From Prevotella sp. (lineage in GTDB: Bacteria > Bacteroidota > Bacteroidia > Bacteroidales > Bacteroidaceae): 64,000 bases of DNA. The notes under the pieces were generated by a model, which worked only from the letters and a program-made list of their open reading frames with translations, ran no database searches and was not told the DNA's origin. Location of the stretch: positions 186,001-250,000 of the forward strand of contig JAFVGZ010000003.1 in NCBI GenBank assembly GCA_017478025.1. The letters are read 5' to 3'. Positions 1-6,958 of the stretch are shown piece after piece. Positions within the stretch are counted from its first letter, which is position 1. Each line of letters starts with the position of its first letter. The translations under genes and the position numbers were made by a program.

Positions 1-340
1 GCAGGAGCTTGTCATCTTCAGGGCGTGGGGCCTGCTTGAATTCATGATTCACTGTCACCGTGAAACGAGCGTCAGTGTCTCCTTGGGACTCTGCAGCTTG
101 CCTGACATAGTAACTGATAGCTGCCTCGGCTGCCTTGACTGTAGATTTCCAAAAGGGATCCGTCTCGCGTGGGAAAGACAACACAACCTCTATAGCCCAT
201 TGTTCCTCCGGGGTACCCTGATTCTCACAGGTCACCTTCGGTTGGTCTGCAAGGAGTCCACTTGACACTATACCGGCCTTTGTTCCGGCATACGTGACAG
301 ACTCCAATGCATCAGTCACTATCTTCGGATACAATTGCAT
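1..340 (-). CDS. Mrp/NBP35-family iron-sulfur cluster carrier ATPase, N-terminal part (cut by window edge)
   Basis: Only the first 113 codons are present; the gene runs off the left edge. The translated start (MQLYPKIVTDALESVTY) and the stretch FPRETDPFWKSTVKAAEAAI match the MIP18/DUF59-like N-terminal domain of Bacteroidales Mrp proteins. Those proteins continue into a P-loop ATPase that carries and transfers Fe-S clusters in the cytoplasm; that ATPase part lies outside the window. The ATG at 338-340 was chosen because GAGGAGG sits just upstream. It overlaps the end of xseB by 29 bases, so the two are probably translationally coupled. Family recognised from memory of homologues; the P-loop cannot be checked here. 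Confidence 0.8.
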   Translation of the reverse strand, partial: MQLYPKIVTDALESVTYAGTKAGIVSSGLLADQPKVTCENQGTPEEQWAIEVVLSFPRETDPFWKSTVKAAEAAISYYVRQAAESQGDTDARFTVTVNHEFKQAPRPEDDKLL

Positions 341-500
341 TGATTTCCTCCTCTGTCTTTGTTAGCCTCTGACGGCAGAACTTTATGAGTTTCTTAGCCG
401 TTTCCACGTCACTTTTCATGGTTTCTATGTCATAGTCACCACGCTCCATGCGCTGAGCTATCTCCTCCAGTTCCTGCAGGGCTTCATTATAATTCTTCAT
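312..500 (-). CDS. xseB: exodeoxyribonuclease VII small subunit
   Basis: A 62-residue acidic, fully helical protein beginning MKNYNEALQELEEIAQRME, with the usual spacing of the two XseB helices (FCRQRLTKTEEEI in the second). XseB binds XseA to form exonuclease VII, which degrades single-stranded DNA from both ends into oligonucleotides. Its usual partner xseA is not adjacent: galK lies upstream and Mrp overlaps downstream. The short length is normal for the family. Confidence 0.88.
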   Translation of the reverse strand: MKNYNEALQELEEIAQRMERGDYDIETMKSDVETAKKLIKFCRQRLTKTEEEINAIVSEDSD

Positions 501-510
501 TTTAAATATA

Positions 511-535
511 GGTGGGGGTTATTCATCCCCCCACC
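511..535 (-). terminator. Intergenic GGTGGGG hairpin between galK and xseB
   Basis: GGTGGGGG at 511-518 pairs with CCCCCCACC at 527-535 around an AT-rich 8-base loop. On the minus strand it follows galK and ends about 11 bases before the xseB start codon. There is a T-rich stretch but no clean U-run, so it could be an attenuator, an mRNA processing or stability hairpin, or a weak terminator. A near copy sits at 6921-6946. Confidence 0.5.
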
Positions 536-550
536 ATGATTGATAGTGTA

Positions 551-1711
551 TTAACAAATCTTTTTTGAACCGTCTCCTATCTTCACATCATACACCTTAG
601 GTGCATGGCCGTATTTCTCGGCAAAGTCTTTCTTTGCCGTAGCAATGAAGTCATCATACAGTTCGTTCTTCACCAGGTTGATTGTGCAGCCACCGAAGCC
701 GCCTCCCATGATACGGGAACCGGTAACGCCGCATTTCTTTGCTATCTCCACAAGGAAATCCAGTTCTTCGCAGCTCACCTCATATTCCTCAGACAGACCA
801 CGGTGTGTCTTATACATCAGTTCACCTACCTTCTCGTAGTCTCCTGCCTGCAGAGCATCACAGACACCAAGGACACGGTCTTTCTCGCCCAATACAAACG
901 TGGCTCTTTGCTTATCCTCGGCAGAGACAGTATCGGCAACCTCTTCAAGGTTCTCCCAGGTACAGTCTCGCAGGGTTTCAAACTTCCCCTCTGGGTGCTT
1001 CTCCTGAACAGCCTTTACCACACGCTCGCATGAGTTACGACGGTCATTATATGGGCTGCCTGCCAACTCATGCTTTACACAGGAGTTGAGGAGGACAAGC
1101 CTATAGCCTTCGGGATTGAAGGGGAAGTATTCAAACTCACGGCTGTTGCAGTCAAGACGCATCAACGAGCCCTCCTTGCCGAACACAGAAGCGAACTGAT
1201 CCATGATACCGCAATTCGTTCCGATATATTTATGCTCAGTTGCCTGACCAGCGAGTACTATGTCCCACTTGGATATTTTATTATCTGCAAAGAGGTCGTT
1301 CAGAGCACATCCGAAACAACTCTCCATAGCAGCACTTGATGACATGCCTGCACCCAGAGGAACGTCTCCGGCAAAAGCGATATTGAAACCCTTCACATCG
1401 ACTCCGAGAATCTGAAATTCCTTCACCATGCCGAAAATGAAGCGCGCCCATGTAGCACGTGGACCTTGCTCATCATTGATATCAAAATCCACACGATCCT
1501 TCAGGTCTATAGAATAAGCCCTGACCATATTGGAACCATTGGGGCGGACCTCAGCCATTACGCCGCAATCCACAGCACCTGGGAATACATAGCCGCCGTT
1601 ATAGTCTGTGTGCTCACCAATCAGGTTTATACGTCCAGGAGAGAAGTATATGTTTCCTGTTTCGCCATCAAAATGCTTAATAAATCTGCTTCTTACAAAT
1701 TCAATGTCCAT
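551..1711 (-). CDS. galK: galactokinase
   Basis: A 386-residue GHMP kinase that phosphorylates galactose to galactose 1-phosphate at the entry of the Leloir pathway in the cytoplasm. Visible motifs are the galactokinase signature GRINLIGEHTDYNGG near residue 27, the phosphate-binding loop PLGAGMSSSAAMES near residue 115, and the C-terminal GHMP motif GSRIMGGGFGGC near residue 330. Length is normal. No other gal genes are next to it; recR lies 29 bases upstream and xseB follows after a hairpin, so it sits in a housekeeping run rather than a gal operon. Confidence 0.95.
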   Translation of the reverse strand: MDIEFVRSRFIKHFDGETGNIYFSPGRINLIGEHTDYNGGYVFPGAVDCGVMAEVRPNGSNMVRAYSIDLKDRVDFDINDEQGPRATWARFIFGMVKEFQILGVDVKGFNIAFAGDVPLGAGMSSSAAMESCFGCALNDLFADNKISKWDIVLAGQATEHKYIGTNCGIMDQFASVFGKEGSLMRLDCNSREFEYFPFNPEGYRLVLLNSCVKHELAGSPYNDRRNSCERVVKAVQEKHPEGKFETLRDCTWENLEEVADTVSAEDKQRATFVLGEKDRVLGVCDALQAGDYEKVGELMYKTHRGLSEEYEVSCEELDFLVEIAKKCGVTGSRIMGGGFGGCTINLVKNELYDDFIATAKKDFAEKYGHAPKVYDVKIGDGSKKIC

Positions 1712-1740
1712 AGTCGTAGAATGTTTAGTTTTGTTATTAT

Positions 1741-2361
1741 TTAGTTGTTTATTTTTGTTCTGTTGAGTATGCTTCGTCCTAATGTCACTTCATCGGTGTA
1801 TTGTAATTCATCTCCCACACTGATACCACGTGCTATCACCGAGAGGGTCAGATTTTGAATGCCCTGTAGCTGGCGCGTGATATAGAAGTTTGTCGTGTCC
1901 CCCTCCATTGTAGAAGCCAATGCGAAGATGACCTCACGTATAGGTGCGGAATCCTCTTTTTCATGACTCTCTTTCACCCGTTCCACCAGCGACGTTATCT
2001 CAAGGTCTTTGGGGCCTATACCATCCATTGGAGAAATGATACCGCCAAGTACGTGATACAGTCCATTGTACTGCTGCGTGTGTTCTATAGCCAACACATC
2101 TTGTATATTCTCAACAACACACACTAACCCCTCGTCACGAGACTTGTCACCGCATATCGAACACACCTCCGTATCACTGATATTGTGACACACGTGGCAG
2201 TATTTCACTTCGCGCTTGAGGGTTGTCAGAGCATCGGCAAAGGCAATGACATCCTCATCGTCCTGCCTGAGCATGTGAAGCACCAACCTCAGGGCGGTCT
2301 TTTTGCCTATCCCTGGCAGACGAGCAAATTGTGATACGGCGTTGTCAAGTAGTATAGCCAT
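1741..2361 (-). CDS. recR: recombination mediator protein RecR
   Basis: A 206-residue RecR, which works with RecO and RecF to load RecA on gapped single-stranded DNA. It has the helix-hairpin-helix [12 protein letters not shown] at residues 15-26, a four-cysteine zinc finger (CHVCHN and CSIC, about residues 55-70), a Toprim region starting at [14 protein letters not shown], and the C-terminal [20 protein letters not shown]. Start ATG at 2361; the frame stays open a little upstream but has no better start. It is slightly shorter at the N-terminus than some homologues. Confidence 0.93.
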   Translation of the reverse strand: MAILLDNAVSQFARLPGIGKKTALRLVLHMLRQDDEDVIAFADALTTLKREVKYCHVCHNISDTEVCSICGDKSRDEGLVCVVENIQDVLAIEHTQQYNGLYHVLGGIISPMDGIGPKDLEITSLVERVKESHEKEDSAPIREVIFALASTMEGDTTNFYITRQLQGIQNLTLSVIARGISVGDELQYTDEVTLGRSILNRTKINN

Positions 2362-2382
2362 ATGGCGAAGTGACGAATTAAA

Positions 2383-2471
2383 GCCCCACCCCTGCCCTCC
2401 ACTTTGGGAGGGAGAAGGGGATAGAGGGACGAATTAACAAATTAACAAATTAACGAATTATGCATTATGCA
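2383..2471. repeat. Composite intergenic repeat between recR and the glycosidase gene
   Basis: The 110-base gap holds a C-rich then G-rich stretch (2383-2429, CCTCCACTTTGGGAGG core), then tandem GAATTAACAAATTAAC units (2430-2460), then ATGCATTATGCATT (2460-2473), which runs into the stop codon of the glycosidase gene. The same components recur elsewhere in the window (11814-11870, 25391-25520, 31755-31790). Confidence 0.7.
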
Positions 2472-4727
2472 TTACTGCATTTTATTAAGTCCTTCCCACT
2501 TCACGTTCCATTTGCCATTCTGTGGGAATCCAGGATTTTTGATATTGGGGCATCCATCCCATCCTGCACACATCATTGCTACAGCGTCAAGGAGGGCACT
2601 GTTACCGGGCAGGTAGAGGCGCAGACGCTTGGGTTCCTGATAATTGTGACCAGATACGAGATACGTATTCTTTCCCTTGTCAATCAGCAATGCCCTTATA
2701 GCATTCTCTCCATCTCCAAGTCGGGCAGCACACATGGCGGTCATTCCGTAGTCCCAGCCCCATGTGGTATCCCAATTCCAATTCTCCATCACCCATGACA
2801 ATGTGCGTTGCATCTCTGCACGATCATATAGGCCATAGTCAGGCAGCAAGCCACAGGCACCGAGTACGGCAGGATGGTCAGAGCGGCACTTCAGGTAGAA
2901 CTCCTCCTCGGTCAGTTGTTTCTTTCCTGTATCACCGCCATAGTTGAAGGGGTCAAACGCTGTTGTAGTGCCGTCACTCTTGTCTGCAAATGGTTGTGTA
3001 GGTATTCCTGCGGTATAAATCCCGTCATGTTCGGGCAGTCCTGCCATTCTTCCAATGATGGTTTGCCATTCCTCTACTGCCGGCAGTCCTCTCCTCTCAC
3101 GCCATTTCAGCGCTGTCTTAAGTCCATAGACAAAGTATGCCTGCTCAAAGGGATGACCGTACGAGAAATCTTTTGACATCGACTCCTGCATAGCTGTCTG
3201 ACCGTACAGGCGAATATCCTTCCCCTGTGTCTGTGAGTTCTCCTGCGGTCCGCATGACAACGCAAAGGCTGCCAAGAACTCTGCGGTCTCATCTACATAC
3301 TGTCCGTATTTTTCCAATACCGCCTTCTGCTTCGCTTTGTCATCCCCGGCACGGCGATACATCTCCTCTGCCATATATATATAATGTGGCTGCTGCCAAG
3401 TCAGGAACGAACCAACATTAGAGGGTGACTCTCCCACCCACGGGTCTGTCATCTTCATCCAACGTATGCCAGGGAAATGCTGACGTGAGGCAATCTGCTT
3501 TGCCAGAGGATAAGCCTTGTCATTGTACCACCCCAAGATGCGCTCCATATACTCCGGATGTCCCCATAGCGAGAAATCTACGGTATGCCACCATGTCATC
3601 TCAAGGTGTGGACGTCCGAACCATGAGTTGTATGTCAATCCCGTCTCCTGAGGTGGGGTATCGTTAGCACAGTTGATAAAAGTGAGATACTGTGACTGTA
3701 CCACGCGGCGCTCCAGCTCCTTAGCACGACTATCTGTACACTCCGAGAAATCTACAATTCCACCTTTCTGCCACCACTCATTCCAAAAGCGACGCACACT
3801 GACAATCTCTTTCTTAAAGTCAAACGATGTCTGTAGCTCACTCTTCTCGGCTGCATATTCAACCTTAAGCTTTATATTCTCACCCTTAGGCTGCAACACG
3901 TAGCGATGAGCTGCGGGATTGCTGAACGTAGCATTGCCGCTCCATGTCAGGCGTACATAGTATTTCGTTGCATCTATCGTATGTTCTATTATTGCATACG
4001 TTCCCTTCTGTTCTATCACCGCAGAGCGATGTGCATCCTCATTTCCCCAGTCAGTAGCTGCATCAGCATGCTTTCCTGTAACGTATGGCAGAGAGAAGCA
4101 AATGGCTGCTTCTTGGCGTTTGAAAAGTTTCGTGTTAACATCCACTATCAGTGCCGAGCTTTCCGGCAACGCTGCAGTAGTTACCGTGAAAGCCTCGCCA
4201 TTCACGCTGAAGCATGACACGATGTTACCGTCATACATATTCAGTGTCTGGTCAATGTCTCTCACATCGCTCAAGGTTATGCCCTCGTTCTTTGGGAAGC
4301 AGAAACCGACATTACCCAAATTCAAACGATGTGGATTGACTCTGAAGTATTCCGTAGCCTCCTTGTTTCTCCCTTCTGTCTTATACTCCACGGCATATAC
4401 CTCCTGTCTGCCTCCGTGGCCCAGGTTCATCACCTTCATTGTCTCCTCTTCCTTGAGATTCTTCACGTTTGGGAAACTGTGCCATCCCCACTCGGACATA
4501 GCACACAACGGAACACCGGCTTCATATTCCTTAGGAAAAGTCTGCAGTCCTGTGACATCTACAGTAGTAGCAAAATGTCCGTTACCCACAGTCAAAGAAC
4601 TGAGGGCATCTGCCTTTTTCACCACGGGGTTGTTCCTCATCACGACTTTATGTCTGTCAATCCCCTCGGCTCCAGCCACGCAGACACCGCAAAACAGGAT
4701 TGTTATGGTTAGCAGTAGATTTTTCAT
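2472..4727 (-). CDS. secreted (alpha/alpha)6-barrel glycoside hydrolase, family not certain
   Basis: A 751-residue exported protein with signal peptide MKNLLLTITILFCGVCVAGA. The N-terminal half (about 25-300) looks like an all-beta domain. The C-terminal half is rich in aromatic/acidic helical motifs of six-hairpin glycosidases (WFGRPHLEMTWWHTVDFSLW, about 370-390; QPHYIYMAEEMYRR; WVMENWNWDTTWGWDYG, about 665). HLEM..W and the late WDTTWGWD are likely active-site walls. The layout fits GH65/GH95-like clans, but I cannot fix the family or substrate. No SusC/SusD or regulator is adjacent, so it is not in a recognisable polysaccharide utilisation locus. Confidence 0.6.
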   Translation of the reverse strand: MKNLLLTITILFCGVCVAGAEGIDRHKVVMRNNPVVKKADALSSLTVGNGHFATTVDVTGLQTFPKEYEAGVPLCAMSEWGWHSFPNVKNLKEEETMKVMNLGHGGRQEVYAVEYKTEGRNKEATEYFRVNPHRLNLGNVGFCFPKNEGITLSDVRDIDQTLNMYDGNIVSCFSVNGEAFTVTTAALPESSALIVDVNTKLFKRQEAAICFSLPYVTGKHADAATDWGNEDAHRSAVIEQKGTYAIIEHTIDATKYYVRLTWSGNATFSNPAAHRYVLQPKGENIKLKVEYAAEKSELQTSFDFKKEIVSVRRFWNEWWQKGGIVDFSECTDSRAKELERRVVQSQYLTFINCANDTPPQETGLTYNSWFGRPHLEMTWWHTVDFSLWGHPEYMERILGWYNDKAYPLAKQIASRQHFPGIRWMKMTDPWVGESPSNVGSFLTWQQPHYIYMAEEMYRRAGDDKAKQKAVLEKYGQYVDETAEFLAAFALSCGPQENSQTQGKDIRLYGQTAMQESMSKDFSYGHPFEQAYFVYGLKTALKWRERRGLPAVEEWQTIIGRMAGLPEHDGIYTAGIPTQPFADKSDGTTTAFDPFNYGGDTGKKQLTEEEFYLKCRSDHPAVLGACGLLPDYGLYDRAEMQRTLSWVMENWNWDTTWGWDYGMTAMCAARLGDGENAIRALLIDKGKNTYLVSGHNYQEPKRLRLYLPGNSALLDAVAMMCAGWDGCPNIKNPGFPQNGKWNVKWEGLNKMQ

Positions 4728-4763
4728 TTTTTTGTTCGGTTGTTTTTTAGGTGTTTGTACTTG

Positions 4764-5651
4764 TTACATATTGGGTTTAGGTATCGCATCGTGCACGCTA
4801 TCCGTCTTTACGCTGTCTTTTTTCACGATGTCTGCCTTGAGTTCATTGAGGCCATTATCGGTCTTTTGTGACTCTGAGGCGTTCTTCGTGTGTTGATGCA
4901 ACAGTTTTATACTGCTTATAGCGGCAAATCTCAATGGGGGCATAGCTGTCTGTGTAGTTTCCTGTGCCAGGTTCTGCTGTAACAAGAGGAAACCTTTTAT
5001 GGACTTCACGTGCAGACGGTCCTGCTCATTATTGATTGTTATCACGCAGTGCTGGTCCGAATTAACGTGTCTTACTCCCGATGCAACACTGTCATTATCG
5101 TAATACACTGCCAGACACGCTGTCAGGTCTCGATATCCGTCTTGATACATCATCTGGGCGTCAAACTGTAGTGTTATCTTATCGCCATCCACAAATGTAG
5201 AGTCAGGAGTCACCTCGAAAGTCAGTTTGTTGAATGGAGGCTGCTGCATCAGCACAAAAGCCGACTCCATGCCCCATACATTACAAGTGTCGGCATCATC
5301 GCCTTGCATACCCTCCACCTTGCCGCCAAGCATCATCACATTGTGCTCCAGTCTTTCATCTATGCGCTTATATATACCATATAGCTCATACGTATTACGA
5401 CAGTAGTAGTTGAACGAAGAGTCCCACTCCTCCACCGAAACTCCGTGTTTCTTAAGCACCTCGTTTCTCAGCATTATAATATCGGCATCGCTATTCTTCA
5501 CATCACCGTCATCATACATCGTCTGAGCTAAATGCATGTCATATAACACGTCTGTCATATCCTCTGGGGACAGTACCATGTTCGGACGCGATGGAGCACA
5601 GCCGAATAGCAACAATCCCAAGGGGAATAAAAGAATAAAAGAAAGAAACAT
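4764..5651 (-). CDS. DUF4296 domain lipoprotein
   Basis: The frame is open from 5735, but the ATG at 5651 gives a proper lipoprotein signal (MFLSFILLFPLGLLLFGC, lipobox LFGC) and is preferred; the longer start would bury it behind 28 extra residues. The domain starts with MVLSPEDMTDVLYDMHLAQTMY and NEVLKKHGVSVEEWDSSFNYY, typical of DUF4296, whose function is unknown. The C-terminal half is less conserved, with a Lys/Asp-rich tail. It lies downstream of lspA, the peptidase that would cut its own signal; this order is common in Bacteroidales. Confidence 0.82.
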   Translation of the reverse strand: MFLSFILLFPLGLLLFGCAPSRPNMVLSPEDMTDVLYDMHLAQTMYDDGDVKNSDADIIMLRNEVLKKHGVSVEEWDSSFNYYCRNTYELYGIYKRIDERLEHNVMMLGGKVEGMQGDDADTCNVWGMESAFVLMQQPPFNKLTFEVTPDSTFVDGDKITLQFDAQMMYQDGYRDLTACLAVYYDNDSVASGVRHVNSDQHCVITINNEQDRLHVKSIKGFLLLQQNLAQETTQTAMPPLRFAAISSIKLLHQHTKNASESQKTDNGLNELKADIVKKDSVKTDSVHDAIPKPNM

Positions 5652-5747
5652 ACTACGCCCATCAGAGAACCTCGTGGACACAAACTGCCCACAATGTTCT
5701 CTGACAGATGTTAATATGTCTCTTACTGTAATCATTATTTGATACTA

Positions 5748-5862
5748 CTTGGCGTCAGCTGGCTTTGCCTTCTTCCTTCGCTTCTCGGCCATGAAAGAAT
5801 TTTTCTATCATTGCACTCAACTTGGCGTCAGTTGGCTTTGCCTTCTTCCTTCGCTTCTCGGC
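5748..5862. repeat. 42-bp direct repeat at the 3' end of lspA
   Basis: 5748-5789 and 5821-5862 are identical except for one base (CAGCTGG versus CAGTTGG), 73 bases apart. The second copy encodes the last residues of LspA (SREAKEEGKAN then stop). The first copy lies after the stop in a shifted frame, where it could encode a 15-residue Lys-rich peptide (MAEKRRKKAKPADAK) starting at 5788. It reads as a recent local duplication of the gene end. Confidence 0.85.
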
Positions 5863-6490
5863 TTGGCATCGGTTCATTAATCTTCGTCAGTTCTTCGTGA
5901 CAGAAGAGGAGTATTGCCACTACTCCGACCGAGATACATGCATCAGCAAAATTGAATATGGGTGAGAAGAAGATAAACTGCTCACCGCCCCAAAAGGGGA
6001 ACCACTCCGGGTATGTTGTCACTATCAGGGGGAAGTAGAACATATCCACTACCCTGCCCTGAAGGAAACCGGCATATCCTGTGCCGAAAGGCACAAAGAA
6101 TGATGTATAGTACGACGATGCGCCATTGAATATCAGACCATAGAACATACAGTCTATGAGGTTTCCTGCCGCGCCAGCCAGCACCAGTGATAACAGTATC
6201 GTCCACAGTGTCCGTGCACCCCGACGCAACTCCTTACTGATATACCACACCAATGCGCAGCAAGCCACAAGGCGAAAAAGGCTCAGGGCGTACTTAGGGA
6301 TAAACGTCATGCCATAAGCCATACCGTTGTTCTCTATGTACGAAAGGTAGAACCAATCTGTGATGTGACGACTCTCATGCAAACACATGTGTGTCTTCAC
6401 CCACACCTTGATGGCCTGGTCAATGACCAACAGTATTATTATAAATAAGGTGTACCATACACCCTTCTTTACTGACAATGTTTTTATCAA
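5828..6490 (-). CDS. lspA: lipoprotein signal peptidase II
   Basis: A 220-residue inner-membrane aspartyl peptidase that removes the signal peptide from diacylated prolipoproteins. Four membrane segments are visible. The catalytic aspartates sit in AGNLIDCMFYG (about residue 115) and FNFADACISVG (about residue 185). The extended loop between them (YYTSFFVPFGTGYAGFLQGRVVDMFYF) is a Bacteroidetes feature and explains why it is longer than the about 165-residue enterobacterial enzyme. It is 10 bases downstream of the DksA-like gene, in the ileS-dksA-lspA-DUF4296 run. Confidence 0.95.
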   Translation of the reverse strand: MIKTLSVKKGVWYTLFIIILLVIDQAIKVWVKTHMCLHESRHITDWFYLSYIENNGMAYGMTFIPKYALSLFRLVACCALVWYISKELRRGARTLWTILLSLVLAGAAGNLIDCMFYGLIFNGASSYYTSFFVPFGTGYAGFLQGRVVDMFYFPLIVTTYPEWFPFWGGEQFIFFSPIFNFADACISVGVVAILLFCHEELTKINEPMPSREAKEEGKAN

Positions 6491-6500
6491 CTTCTGAGTT

Positions 6501-6884
6501 TTAATGATTTTTATTCATCTTTGACTCCACTGACAGCGTTGCATGAGGCACGATGCGAAGCCTTTCCTTTGGTATCAGCTCGCCTGTCATGCGGTCTATG
6601 CCATAGGTCTTGTTCTGTATGCGGATCAGTGCCGCCTCGAGACTCTTTATGAACTTCTGCTGACGCTGAGCCAATACTATCAACTCCTGCTTGTTCTGAG
6701 TAACAGAACCCTCTTCCAGAATTTTGTATGTGGGAGAGGTGTCAGCGACATCATTTCCCTCATCATTGCGCAGGGCTTTCATCATCTCTGTGTAGTCCTG
6801 ACGCGCACGAGCCAACTTCTGATCAATAATCTCTTTGAATTCCATAAGCTCAGCATCGCTGTAGCGTTTCTTGATTTCTGCCAT
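6501..6884 (-). CDS. DksA/TraR-family transcription regulator lacking the zinc cysteines
   Basis: A 127-residue protein with an N-terminal coiled coil (YSDAELMEFKEIIDQKLARA to about 95) and the C-terminal TYGIDRMTGELIPKERLR, which matches the TraR/DksA zinc-finger module (typically YGICxxTGxxIPxxRL). The cysteine is replaced by aspartate and the whole protein has no cysteine, so it cannot bind zinc in the usual way. DksA relatives enter the RNA polymerase secondary channel and tune stringent-response promoters. Followed 10 bases later by lspA and preceded by ileS. Confidence 0.8.
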   Translation of the reverse strand: MAEIKKRYSDAELMEFKEIIDQKLARARQDYTEMMKALRNDEGNDVADTSPTYKILEEGSVTQNKQELIVLAQRQQKFIKSLEAALIRIQNKTYGIDRMTGELIPKERLRIVPHATLSVESKMNKNH

Positions 6885-6920
6885 AGTTTATTAAGTTTGT
6901 TTGGTTAGTATTTCGTTTAT

Positions 6921-6946
6921 AGGTGGGGAGTAAATAGTCCCCACCT
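6921..6946 (-). terminator. Intergenic GGTGGGG hairpin between ileS and the dksA-like gene
   Basis: AGGTGGGGA at 6921-6929 pairs perfectly with TCCCCACCT at 6938-6946 around TGTAAATA-like AT bases. On the minus strand it sits between the ileS stop and the dksA-like start, so it could limit read-through or protect the 3' end of the upstream mRNA. Same architecture as 511-535. Confidence 0.55.
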
Positions 6947-6958
6947 GTTATTCTATTA

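Noticed and set aside
44-265. Plus-strand open frame at the window start
   Set aside because: It lies opposite the Mrp N-terminal coding frame, which is supported by homology and a ribosome binding site.
605-1744. Several plus-strand frames across galK
   Set aside because: Shadows of galK; no start context and no recognisable protein.
4102-4896. 264-codon plus-strand frame
   Set aside because: Antisense to the glycosidase gene; low-complexity Ser/Phe/Leu composition is typical of a shadow frame.
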